From NCBI GenBank assembly GCA_009773805.1, contig WTXA01000001.1, positions 496,001 to 560,000 of the forward strand: a DNA stretch of 64,000 nt, written 5' to 3'. Shown in pieces: positions 24,214-32,601 of this stretch; the stretch's first letter is position 1; every line of letters starts with the position of its first letter. The notes under the pieces are model-generated. The model did no database searches, had not been told where the DNA came from, and saw only the letters and a program-made list of their open reading frames with translations. Source of the stretch: Fusobacteriota bacterium. GTDB lineage: Bacteria > Bacillota > TC1. The translations under genes were made by a program, and so were the position numbers.

Positions 24214-27200
24214 TTAAATACAACCTCCCCATATTTCTTTAAATATTCAACAACCTCAAAACTGTTATTTAGTAAAAATTTTTCGCCAAGTTCATACAAT
24301 TTGCCATCAATAAATAACTTTACTAAAAAATCACCTTTATTATTTTCTATATACTCTCTTAGTCTAATTAGATTATCGCGACTATTCATTTCCTTGCTAA
24401 TTATAATTTCAATAGTTTTTCCATTTATACTATTAATAGCTTTATTTTTTACATTTATATTACTATAAACTATAGGTTTTTGAAGATATTCCTTCACCTG
24501 ATTCCAATCTTTTGGTTCAACAATTTTCTCAGCTAGTATTTTAGTGTCTCTTTCAGTGAGTTGCATACGTCCAGCAACTAGAACCACTTTGCCTCTCATC
24601 ATTAGATTATATGCATCAGTGAAAACCCTTGGGAATGCTACTACTTCAAGACTACCAATTTCATCTTCCACATTAAAAGTGGCCATCATATCATTATTTT
24701 TTGTTTTTCTTTCCTTGAAGTTTTCTATTACTCCTTTTACTACTATCCTTTTTCCATCCAAGTCCTCATCAATATCAACTATATCAACAAAACCATCAAT
24801 ACCGCCTAATTCTTCAAATTGTTCTAATGGATGACCTGATATATAGAAGCCTAGTATTTCTTTTTCCTTCATTAATATTTCATCAATGGGAAACTCTTCT
24901 TTGCCAACTACTGTGCCTACGCTGCTCTCCATTGAAAAATCATCCAAGTCAAACAAAGAAACTTGATTACTATTTAAATCCCTCTGAAAATTTATTCCCT
25001 TTTCATAAGCTAAATCAATCGCCATTAAAAGTCCTTTTCTAGGATAACCCATAGTAAGAAATGCGCCACTATAAACAAGGCTTTCAATAACTTTTTTACC
25101 TGTTGACTTTAGGTCTACTCTACAACAAAAGTCATCGATATCTGTATAGGGTCCATTCTTTCTTTCTTCAATAATCGAAGTTATCGAATTATAACCGATA
25201 TTCTTAATTGCACTTAAACCAAACCTTATAGTATTACCCTTAACACTAAAATCTTCCATACTTTCATTTACATCAGGTGGCATTACCTTAATTCCGATTT
25301 TCTTACAATCAGCTATATATTGATTCACCTTATCAAATGACATTATTACACTAGAAAGTAGAGAAGCCATAAATTCCTCTCTGTAATTAGCTTTCAAGTA
25401 AGCTGTTTGATAAGCTAAAATACCATACGCAGCACTATGTGACTTGTTAAATCCATAACCTGCAAAATATTCGATTAAAGTAAAAATTTCTTCAGCAAGT
25501 TTTTCACTAATATTCTTTAGCTTACAACCATCTAGAAATTGTTGTCTATTTTTTTCCAGTATAGAAGCAATCTTTTTCCCCATAGCTTTTCTTAAATTAT
25601 CAGCTTCACCCAAGGTAAAACCTGCAAGTTCCTTAGCAATTCGCATAACTTGCTCCTGATAAAGTATAACTCCATATGTATCCTTTAGAATTGGCTCTAA
25701 TAGTGGGTGTAGATATGAAGCTTCTATCTTTCCATGTTTTCTATTTACAAAATCATCAATCATTCCGCTACCAATCGGTCCTGGTCTATATAGTGCAACT
25801 AAGGCGATAATATCATCTATGCTATCAGGTTTTAGATTCCTGATAATATTTTGCATACCTTTAGATTCTAGTTGAAACAGACCGCTGGTCTTACCAGAAC
25901 TTAATAAATCAAAGGTCTTTTGATCATCAAGGGGGATAGCTTCAATATCAAGGTCAATCCCTCTATTCTCCTTTATTTTCTTAACTGCATCCCCTATTAC
26001 AGTCAGGGTTCTCAAACCTAAGAGGTCCATTTTCAATAAGCCTAATTCTTCAACTGTAGTCATATTATATTGGGTAGTAAGATTCCCTTCACTTTCAATC
26101 TTAATAGGCAAAAAATTATCAATTGCACCTGGAGATATAACTACTGCTGCAGCATGAGTTGAGGAATGTCTAGGCATTCCTTCTAATTTCATGGCAATAT
26201 CAATTAGTTTCTTAATATCTTCCTTTGTATTGTAAACATCTCTTAATTCTTTACTCTTTTCAATGGCTGACTCCAAGGTTATCTTTAACTCATTTGGGAT
26301 CATTTTCGCCACTTTGTCCACTTCAGATAATGGTATGTCCAAGGCTCTTCCAACATCCCTGATTGCTGCTCTTGCTGCCATAGTCCCAAAGGTAACTATT
26401 TGTGCAACCTTATCGTGACCATACTTCTCAACAAGATAGTTTATCACTTCACCTCTTCGTACATAACAAAAGTCCGTGTCTATATCTGGAAGACTGATTC
26501 TTTCAGGATTTAAAAATCTTTCAAATAGTAAATCATATTTAATTGGGTCAATAGTTGTTATATCCAATGAATAAGCAACTATACTACCTGCTGCCGATCC
26601 TCTGCCTGGACCTACATAAATGCCGTTTTCCTTGGCATATTTTATCATATCCCATACTATAAGAAAGTAGCCAGGATATCCCATCTTACTAATAACAGCA
26701 AGTTCATACTCTAGTCTTTCCTCAACAGCTCCTTCTATACTCCCATATTTTTTGATTGCACCCTCATAGCATAGTTCTTTTAAATAACTATCTAAAGTTT
26801 CTCCTTCAGGAACTATAAATGATGGTAGGTGATTTTCATCAAAATCAAATTCTATATTACATCTATCTTTGATTTTAATGGTGTTTTCTATTGCTGATGG
26901 TATTTCTTTAAATAGTTCCCACATTTCTTCTGGTGATTTTATATAAAACTCACTGTTAGGAAATTCCATTCTATGTTCATCCTTGATTGTCTTAGCCATT
27001 TGTATACACATGAGAACTTCATGACTAAAAGCGTCCTCCTTATTTCGATAGTGAGAATCATTTGCAGCCACTAATGGAATGTCTAATTCTCTACTTAATC
27101 TAATTAGTTGACTATTCAAGAATTTTTCTTCTTCTAATTTATGATCTTGTATTTCGATAAAAAAATTACCTTTTCCAAATATATCTTCGTATTCTTTAGC

Positions 27201-27668
27201 AGCTATTAACGCCCCTTCATAATTATCTTTTCTAATAAGAGATGGGACTTCACCAACTATACAAGCACTTGTCGCTATAATTCCCCTACTATACTCCCTT
27301 AATACTTCCTTATCTATACGAGGTTTATAGTAAAAGCCTTCGGTATAGCCCCTTGAAACAATCTTTACTAAATTATGATAACCTTCTTTATTTTCTGCAA
27401 GTAAAATTAGATGATATCTTTCATCATCTACTTCTTTTCTATTTCTATCTTTAGATAAATAGACTTCACACCCAATTATTGGTTTGACGCCTTCTTTTTT
27501 ACAAGCTTTATAAAAGTCGATTACACCATACATAGCTCCATGATCAGTGAGCGCTACAGCATCCATGCCTTTTTCTTTTATAGCCTTAGGTAATTCACTG
27601 ATTTTTATAGCACCATCTAATAAGCTGAATTCACTGTGTAGGTGTAAGTGAACAAACGGATTGCTCAA
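24210..27668 (-). CDS. dnaE: DNA polymerase III alpha subunit DnaE
   Basis: Replicative polymerase of 1152 residues. The order is PHP domain (HLHLHSEFSLLDGAIK at the start), the polymerase palm with VGPGRGSAAGSIVAYSL and the catalytic aspartates in LPDIDTDFCYVRRGE, the fingers and helix-hairpin-helix region (GFNKSHSAAYGILAYQTAYL), and a C-terminal OB fold near residue 980. The intrinsic 3'-5' exonuclease that marks PolC is absent. The start is TTG 27668 because AAGGAGGGG lies just upstream; a frame extended to 27695 would place that ribosome site inside the gene. It heads a dnaE-coaD-pyk-BTAD operon. Confidence 0.96.
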   Translation of the reverse strand: MSNPFVHLHLHSEFSLLDGAIKISELPKAIKEKGMDAVALTDHGAMYGVIDFYKACKKEGVKPIIGCEVYLSKDRNRKEVDDERYHLILLAENKEGYHNLVKIVSRGYTEGFYYKPRIDKEVLREYSRGIIATSACIVGEVPSLIRKDNYEGALIAAKEYEDIFGKGNFFIEIQDHKLEEEKFLNSQLIRLSRELDIPLVAANDSHYRNKEDAFSHEVLMCIQMAKTIKDEHRMEFPNSEFYIKSPEEMWELFKEIPSAIENTIKIKDRCNIEFDFDENHLPSFIVPEGETLDSYLKELCYEGAIKKYGSIEGAVEERLEYELAVISKMGYPGYFLIVWDMIKYAKENGIYVGPGRGSAAGSIVAYSLDITTIDPIKYDLLFERFLNPERISLPDIDTDFCYVRRGEVINYLVEKYGHDKVAQIVTFGTMAARAAIRDVGRALDIPLSEVDKVAKMIPNELKITLESAIEKSKELRDVYNTKEDIKKLIDIAMKLEGMPRHSSTHAAAVVISPGAIDNFLPIKIESEGNLTTQYNMTTVEELGLLKMDLLGLRTLTVIGDAVKKIKENRGIDLDIEAIPLDDQKTFDLLSSGKTSGLFQLESKGMQNIIRNLKPDSIDDIIALVALYRPGPIGSGMIDDFVNRKHGKIEASYLHPLLEPILKDTYGVILYQEQVMRIAKELAGFTLGEADNLRKAMGKKIASILEKNRQQFLDGCKLKNISEKLAEEIFTLIEYFAGYGFNKSHSAAYGILAYQTAYLKANYREEFMASLLSSVIMSFDKVNQYIADCKKIGIKVMPPDVNESMEDFSVKGNTIRFGLSAIKNIGYNSITSIIEERKNGPYTDIDDFCCRVDLKSTGKKVIESLVYSGAFLTMGYPRKGLLMAIDLAYEKGINFQRDLNSNQVSLFDLDDFSMESSVGTVVGKEEFPIDEILMKEKEILGFYISGHPLEQFEELGGIDGFVDIVDIDEDLDGKRIVVKGVIENFKERKTKNNDMMATFNVEDEIGSLEVVAFPRVFTDAYNLMMRGKVVLVAGRMQLTERDTKILAEKIVEPKDWNQVKEYLQKPIVYSNINVKNKAINSINGKTIEIIISKEMNSRDNLIRLREYIENNKGDFLVKLFIDGKLYELGEKFLLNNSFEVVEYLKKYGEVVFK

Positions 27669-27694
27669 ATTATCCCCTCCTTTTATTAATTCCA

Positions 27695-27723
27695 ATTATA
27701 TCATTTTTAAGTTATAATAGTCA
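27695..27723 (-). promoter_or_regulatory. Promoter for dnaE operon
   Basis: TGATATAAT extended -10 (TATAAT at 27695-27700) with TGACTA (27718-27723) 17 bases upstream, on the minus strand. Confidence 0.7.
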
Positions 27724-27742
27724 TTTTTTAACAATAATTTAA

Positions 27743-27765
27743 AGGAAGATGCCAGGCATCTTCCT
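27743..27765 (-). terminator. Terminator-like hairpin after yfcE-like gene
   Basis: A 10-bp perfect stem (27743-27752 with 27756-27765, loop CAG). On the minus strand TTTAAATTATTG follows, moderately U-rich. Confidence 0.7.
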
Positions 27766-27767
27766 GA

Positions 27768-28274
27768 TTAGTCAAAAGTTTCTAATTTCAATTTAATATT
27801 ACTACCATTTATTTCAATGACCCCATAAGTATTCACACCATTTCTACTATGAGTTAGCGAACCTGGATTTAAAAATGCGACCTCACCAATATTTTTAATA
27901 TTAGCAATATGACTATGCCCATAGCAAATTAAATCTATAGATTCACCAGCAAACTCTTTTTTAGCATTATCTATAGCCTTGCTAAAAGAACCATTTCCAT
28001 GAACAATACCAATACTAATATTTTCAAAAAATAATACCCTACGTTTAGGAACTTGTCTTTCCAACATAAAATCATAGTTATTACCTAATACTGCATAAAC
28101 TGGAATGCCAATTCTGATTAAATCTTCATAGCATTCAATTTCTTGAATATCACCACAATGGATTAAACCATCAAAGAGAAAAATTCCTGCTTTATCCATT
28201 AATAGTTCAAAGAGCTTACCTGGAATTTTCTTTGATGGACAATGAGTATCTGAAATAACAAGTAATCTCACCAT
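27768..28274 (-). CDS. YfcE/MJ0936-type metallophosphoesterase
   Basis: A 168-residue calcineurin-like phosphodiesterase. The five metal motifs are present: SDTHC near residue 8, HCGDIQE near 40, LGNNYD near 63, IVHGNGS near 90, and CYGHSHIAN near 117. Family members hydrolyse various phosphodiesters in vitro, and the physiological substrate is unknown. Its ATG lies directly after the trmL stop, so the two form a small operon with the promoter in the 28734-28830 gap. Confidence 0.92.
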   Translation of the reverse strand: MVRLLVISDTHCPSKKIPGKLFELLMDKAGIFLFDGLIHCGDIQEIECYEDLIRIGIPVYAVLGNNYDFMLERQVPKRRVLFFENISIGIVHGNGSFSKAIDNAKKEFAGESIDLICYGHSHIANIKNIGEVAFLNPGSLTHSRNGVNTYGVIEINGSNIKLKLETFD

Positions 28275-28733
28275 CTATTTTAACCCCTTGAAATCACCTT
28301 GTCTTAATGCTTCATAAAGCACAATTGCTACTGCATTACTTAGATTTAAAGATCTGAATTTTTCACCCATTGGTATTTTACATACATTTTCCCAGTGAGG
28401 CTCCATTATATCAAGCGGCAGACCTCTCGTTTCGGGCCCAAATACTAGGTAATCATTTTCTTCATATATTTTTTGTGTATATGTAACTTCTCCCTTTGTA
28501 GAAAAAAAGTAAAGATTACCACTATTATTCTTCTCTAAAAACTCTTCGTAGTTTTCATATATCTTTAAATCAAGATATTCCCAATAATCAAGTCCTGCTC
28601 TTTTAAGATATTTATCTTCAAGACTAAAACCTAATGGTTTTATTAAGTGTAAACTAGCTCCTGTAATTGCACAAGTTCTAGCAATATTACCAGTGTTACT
28701 ATGAATCTCTGGCTCAAAAAGTACTATGTTCAT
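28275..28733 (-). CDS. trmL: tRNA (cytidine/uridine-34-2'-O)-methyltransferase TrmL
   Basis: A 152-residue SPOUT enzyme that methylates the ribose of wobble base 34 in tRNA-Leu. Motifs are NIVLFEPEIHSNTGNIARTC at the start, then LVFGPETRGLP and KFRSLNLSNAVAIVLYEAL, which build the knotted SAM site. ATG 28733 follows GAGGAGG by five bases. A nine-residue extension in the longer frame has no support. It is the upstream gene of the pair with the phosphoesterase. Confidence 0.95.
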   Translation of the reverse strand: MNIVLFEPEIHSNTGNIARTCAITGASLHLIKPLGFSLEDKYLKRAGLDYWEYLDLKIYENYEEFLEKNNSGNLYFFSTKGEVTYTQKIYEENDYLVFGPETRGLPLDIMEPHWENVCKIPMGEKFRSLNLSNAVAIVLYEALRQGDFKGLK

Positions 28734-28786
28734 CTTTGCCTCCTCTTGGTTATCAATCATCTACCCTATTATATTAGCATTTTTTT

Positions 28787-28795
28787 TGCTATAAT
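28787..28795 (+). promoter_or_regulatory. Extended -10 promoter for aconitase operon
   Basis: TGCTATAAT (28787-28795) is an extended -10 about 35 bases before the aconitase start; the -35 region is unclear. Confidence 0.6.
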
Positions 28796-28830
28796 TATCA
28801 AAGTATGAATAATTTTACGAGGTGATATTT

Positions 28831-30753
28831 ATGGGAAAAACCCTTACAGAAAAAATACTTGAAGAACACCTACTAGTAGGAGAATTAAAAAAAGGACAAG
28901 AAATCGGAATAAGAATAGATCAAACCTTAACTCAGGATGCAACTGGTACTATGGCATACCTGCAATTTGAAGCAATAGGACTTCCAAGAGTTAAAACCGA
29001 TCTTTCAGTGAGTTACATAGATCACAACACTTTACAAACTGGATTTGAAAATGCTGATGATCATGCGTTTTTACAATCAATAGCTGCTAAATATGGGCTA
29101 TATTTTTCAAGACCTGGTAATGGTATCTGTCATCAGGTACACTTAGAAAGATTTGGACAACCTGGCAAGACTCTTTTAGGATCTGATAGCCATACCCCAA
29201 CAGGAGGTGGGCTTGGAATGCTAGCGATTGGCGCTGGTGGCCTTGATGTAGCCGTTGCTATGGCAGGTGGACCTTTCTACTTAACAACACCTGAAGTTGT
29301 AGGTATAAAATTAACTGGTCAACTAAAAGCTTATGTATCTTCAAAAGATATAATTTTAAAAGTACTTGAAATACTTGGTGTAAAAGGTGGAGTTGGTAGA
29401 GTTATAGAATATTATGGCCAAGGCATTAAGAGTCTTACTGTACCTGAGAGAGCCACAATTACGAATATGGGTGCAGAACTTGGTGCTACTACTTCAGTTT
29501 TCCCAAGTGACGAAGTAACTAAGAAATTTCTTGTTGCTCAAAATAGAGCTGATACATATAAAGAATTAACAGCTGATGAAGATTGTGTCTATGATCATAA
29601 CATAGAAATTAATCTTGATGAACTTCAGCCACTAGCTGCAGCTCCACATAGTCCTGATAACATTAAAAGTATAGCTAGTCTTGAGGGAATGAAAGTAAAT
29701 CAAGTAGCAATTGGTAGCTGTACAAACTCCTCATACACTGATTTGGTTAAAGTAGCTAAGATATTAAAAGGAAAATCTGTACATCCAACTATAAGTTTAG
29801 TAATTTCTCCAGGATCAAAACAGGTTTTTGAAATGTTAGCTAAGGATGGCTATTTAGCCGACCTAATCTCATCAGGTGCTAGAATATTAGAATCTGCTTG
29901 TGGTCCTTGTATAGGTATGGGGCAAGCTCCAAGTAGTAATGCTGTATCCCTTAGAACCTTTAACAGAAATTTCTTTGGTAGAAGTGGTACTAAAGATGCT
30001 TCCATCTATCTTGTTAGTCCAGAAACAGCCGCAGCAAGTGCCTTGACTGGTGTTATAACCAATCCTACCAGTCTAAGTCAGGACATATCGACATTAATGC
30101 CCGAGCATTTTCTAATAGATGATAATATGATAATACCACCACTTCCCGATGGAAGTCATATAGAGATAATAAGGGGCCCAAATATTAAGCCTCTACCAGT
30201 TAATAGTCCCTTAGATAACATCCTTGTGGGTGAAGTTTTAATCAAAGTGGAAGACAATATTACTACAGATCATATAATGCCTGCAGGAGCAAAAATTCTT
30301 CCACTTAGGTCAAATATTCCAGAAATTGCTAAATACGTATTCACCACTGTTGATAAAGACTTTAGTCAAAGAGCCTTGGATAAGAATGGTGGTTTCATAA
30401 TCGGTGGTCATAATTATGGACAAGGATCTTCAAGAGAACATGCCGCTCTTGCCCCAATGTATCTTGGTGTTAAAGCAGTAATTACTAAATCTTTTGCTAG
30501 AATCCATAAAGCTAATTTAGTTAATTTCGGACTTTTACCACTAACTTTTAAAAATGAAGCTGACTATGAAAATATCGATCAAGGTGATATAGTTGAATTA
30601 AGCAATCTTGTAATTTCTTTGAGAAATAATCAAGATATAACTTTAATAAATAAATCGAAAAATAAAGTGTATGAACTAAACTGTGATCTTTCAGCTAGAG
30701 CTATTGAAATTGTCTTGGCTGGCGGATTGTTAAACTACACTAAAGGGAACTAA
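28831..30753 (+). CDS. Aconitate hydratase, short (Aquifex-type)
   Basis: A 640-residue [4Fe-4S] enzyme that isomerises citrate and isocitrate. The cluster cysteines lie in IGSCTNSS near residue 293 and SACGPCIGMGQ near 355. LLGSDSHTPTGGGLGMLAIG and the swivel-domain GHNYGQGSSREHAALAP are family hallmarks. Its length is well below the 900-residue AcnA and fits the compact type of many anaerobes. The start is ATG 28831 behind GAGGTGAT; a GTG at 28822 lies within that site. With citrate synthase at 37216 it likely feeds 2-oxoglutarate and glutamate synthesis. The nitrilase follows by 14 bases. Confidence 0.95.
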   Translation: MGKTLTEKILEEHLLVGELKKGQEIGIRIDQTLTQDATGTMAYLQFEAIGLPRVKTDLSVSYIDHNTLQTGFENADDHAFLQSIAAKYGLYFSRPGNGICHQVHLERFGQPGKTLLGSDSHTPTGGGLGMLAIGAGGLDVAVAMAGGPFYLTTPEVVGIKLTGQLKAYVSSKDIILKVLEILGVKGGVGRVIEYYGQGIKSLTVPERATITNMGAELGATTSVFPSDEVTKKFLVAQNRADTYKELTADEDCVYDHNIEINLDELQPLAAAPHSPDNIKSIASLEGMKVNQVAIGSCTNSSYTDLVKVAKILKGKSVHPTISLVISPGSKQVFEMLAKDGYLADLISSGARILESACGPCIGMGQAPSSNAVSLRTFNRNFFGRSGTKDASIYLVSPETAAASALTGVITNPTSLSQDISTLMPEHFLIDDNMIIPPLPDGSHIEIIRGPNIKPLPVNSPLDNILVGEVLIKVEDNITTDHIMPAGAKILPLRSNIPEIAKYVFTTVDKDFSQRALDKNGGFIIGGHNYGQGSSREHAALAPMYLGVKAVITKSFARIHKANLVNFGLLPLTFKNEADYENIDQGDIVELSNLVISLRNNQDITLINKSKNKVYELNCDLSARAIEIVLAGGLLNYTKGN

Positions 30754-30767
30754 TAGCGAGGTATCAG

Positions 30768-31547
30768 ATGAAAATCGCCTTATGTCAAATGAAGGTAGCA
30801 CCAACTAAAGAAAAAAACTTAGAAATAGCTAGTCTTTTTATAGAAAGAGCTAAACTATCAGATGCAGAAATTATTGTTCTTCCTGAGATGTTCAACTCAC
30901 CTTATACTAAGGCTTACATAAACAATAATGCAGAAGAAAATCACGGCATTACCTATGAATTTCTAAGGGAAGCAAGTAAAGGGATTATTTTAATTGGTGG
31001 TAGTATTCCAGAAGTATCAGGAGATAGAATATATAATACTACCTATGCCTTTGAAAATGGAGTTGAGCTTGGTAAATATAGGAAGATAAATCTATTTGAT
31101 GTGGATTATGACGGTTTAAGTTATCATGAGTCAGACTTTATATCTCCTGGTACTGAGTACACTGTAATTGAAACTTCAATAGGGAGAATCGGGTTAGCAA
31201 TTTGTTTTGATTTGAGATTCCCTGAACTTTTTAAAAAACTAGAAGAAAAAAATCCATTTCTATATGTTATACCTGGTGCTTTTAACAATATTTCTGGGCC
31301 TGCTCATTATCAACTATTAGGAAGAGCTCGTGCCTTAGATACACAAAGCTATTTTCTCCTTTGCTCACCTGCTTCTGATAAGGAATCTGAGTATTGTCCA
31401 TATGGCCATTCCATGGTTGTTGATCCTTGGGGCAAGGTACTAAATGAATTAGACGATGGTGAAGGGATAATACTTCAAAACATCGAAATAGAATATGTGA
31501 ACGAAATTCGAAATAAGTTGCCAATTAAAAAGCAGTTAATCAAATGA
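30768..31547 (+). CDS. Nitrilase-superfamily amidase, omega-amidase-like
   Basis: A 259-residue carbon-nitrogen hydrolase with the catalytic triad E40 (VLPEMFNSPY), K106 (YRKINLFDVDY) and C146 (AICFDLRFPE). The NLFDVD context and ESDFISPG match the NIT2/omega-amidase group, which hydrolyses 2-oxoglutaramate to 2-oxoglutarate and ammonia. In an operon with aconitase this would feed the same 2-oxoglutarate pool; the link is inferred. The last codons form the left arm of the terminator. Confidence 0.88.
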   Translation: MKIALCQMKVAPTKEKNLEIASLFIERAKLSDAEIIVLPEMFNSPYTKAYINNNAEENHGITYEFLREASKGIILIGGSIPEVSGDRIYNTTYAFENGVELGKYRKINLFDVDYDGLSYHESDFISPGTEYTVIETSIGRIGLAICFDLRFPELFKKLEEKNPFLYVIPGAFNNISGPAHYQLLGRARALDTQSYFLLCSPASDKESEYCPYGHSMVVDPWGKVLNELDDGEGIILQNIEIEYVNEIRNKLPIKKQLIK

Positions 31548-31565
31548 TTAACTGCTTTTTAATAT
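31527..31565 (+). terminator. Terminator overlapping nitrilase stop codon
   Basis: A 16-bp stem (31527-31542 with 31545-31560, tight loop) ends in CTTTTTAATATA. The TGA stop (31545-31547) lies at the top of the hairpin. Confidence 0.88.
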
Positions 31566-31587
31566 ATACATTGAAATTTCATTAATA

Positions 31588-32079
31588 TTAATCTATTTTG
31601 ATAAAAGAACTTCCTTTAACATTACAGATAGGGCAGGCTTCAGGTGTTCCATTTTTCTCTACATAACCACAATTCGGACATAGGTAATATATGCTATCAT
31701 CTTCCTTACTAAGATTTGAAAGCACTTCATCAAATAGTCTTGCATGAACTTCTTCTGCTTTCATTGCATAAGTTATTGAACGAATAGCTTTATCATGTCC
31801 TTCTGCCTTAGCTTCTTCTAAGTAAGGTGGATACATTTGTTCAAATTCGAAAGTTTCTCCGCTTACTGCTGACTTTAGATTGTCTACAGTTGATCCTACT
31901 CCGTCAGCTGCATTTAGATGAGCGTGAGCATGAAAAGTTTCTGCCTCAGCTGCTGCTCTAAACATTCTAGCCGCTGCTTTATATCCTTCTGCTTCTGCTT
32001 TTTTTGCAAAAGCCAAATATTTTCTGTTTGCTTGTGATTCTCCAGCAAATGCTGCCATTAAATTATCTTGTGTACTCAT
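31588..32079 (-). CDS. rbr: Rubrerythrin
   Basis: A 163-residue peroxidase of anaerobes. The N-terminal four-helix ferritin-like domain holds the di-iron glutamates (AGESQANRKYLAFA, AAEAETFHAHAHL, KAEEVHARLF). The C-terminal rubredoxin-like domain carries CPNCG (from about 134) and CPIC. It reduces H2O2 to water, complementing superoxide reductase at 14385. It is a single gene with a consensus promoter (32119-32147) and a perfect Per box upstream (32165-32179), so peroxide induction through the PerR-like protein is expected. Confidence 0.97.
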   Translation of the reverse strand: MSTQDNLMAAFAGESQANRKYLAFAKKAEAEGYKAAARMFRAAAEAETFHAHAHLNAADGVGSTVDNLKSAVSGETFEFEQMYPPYLEEAKAEGHDKAIRSITYAMKAEEVHARLFDEVLSNLSKEDDSIYYLCPNCGYVEKNGTPEACPICNVKGSSFIKID

Positions 32080-32118
32080 TGTTAAATCTCCTCCTGTGTA
32101 ATTAATTTCTCTATTTGA

Positions 32119-32147
32119 ATTATATTATAGATAAAATATGATGTCAA
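32119..32147 (-). promoter_or_regulatory. Promoter for rubrerythrin
   Basis: Perfect consensus TTGACA (32142-32147) and TATAAT (32119-32124) with a 17-base spacer, minus strand. Confidence 0.9.
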
Positions 32148-32164
32148 TAGTATTTCTTACATAT

Positions 32165-32179
32165 TTATAATGATTATAA
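32165..32179. promoter_or_regulatory. Perfect Per box upstream of rubrerythrin
   Basis: TTATAATGATTATAA is an exact 7-1-7 palindrome matching the PerR consensus at all fixed positions. It ends two bases before the pspC stop and lies about 18 bases upstream of the rbr -35. Confidence 0.85.
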
Positions 32180-32181
32180 TC

Positions 32182-32586
32182 TTACTTTTTATTATTTATA
32201 ATTAGTAAGTATAGACCTGCTCCGACAAGAGTTAAAGGTATAATAAACTTCATTATTAATTCCATTGGTAATAATATATCTATTAGTATTAATAATCCAA
32301 ACACTACTAATACAAGACCTAAGACAGTTGGATTCTTTACCTTCTCTTTTAGAAAACTATGCTTGTTTAGCTTATCCATCACTTCTTCTTTAATATTTGA
32401 ATTACTATCAACAGCTGGTAAAACTGCCCAAAGTATTATATAGATAAGACCAACAAAACCGCCAGACACTATCAATGATAGTATAGCAATAAGTCTAAAT
32501 AGCATTGTATCAATTTTAAGCTCTTCGCTTATGCCAATACATACACCACCGAGAACAGAACCTTGCATTTTTCTATAAAATTTCAT
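32182..32586 (-). CDS. PspC-domain membrane protein
   Basis: A 134-residue protein with an N-terminal PspC domain (KMQGSVLGGVCIGISEELKI, then a helix ending YIILWAVLP), a short charged cytoplasmic linker, and two further membrane helices at about 84-103 and 110-130. PspC proteins modulate envelope-stress responses. It is the last gene of the operon that begins with citrate synthase and follows the second antiporter by 15 bases. No PspA or LiaF homologue is in the window, so its partner is unknown. Confidence 0.88.
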   Translation of the reverse strand: MKFYRKMQGSVLGGVCIGISEELKIDTMLFRLIAILSLIVSGGFVGLIYIILWAVLPAVDSNSNIKEEVMDKLNKHSFLKEKVKNPTVLGLVLVVFGLLILIDILLPMELIMKFIIPLTLVGAGLYLLIINNKK

Positions 32587-32601
32587 TTGTACTTCTCCTA
32601 T

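Noticed and set aside
28770-28795. TAGCA/TGCTA inverted repeat between trmL and aconitase
   Set aside because: Only five base pairs around a T-run; too weak to call an operator or terminator, and it overlaps the promoter elements.
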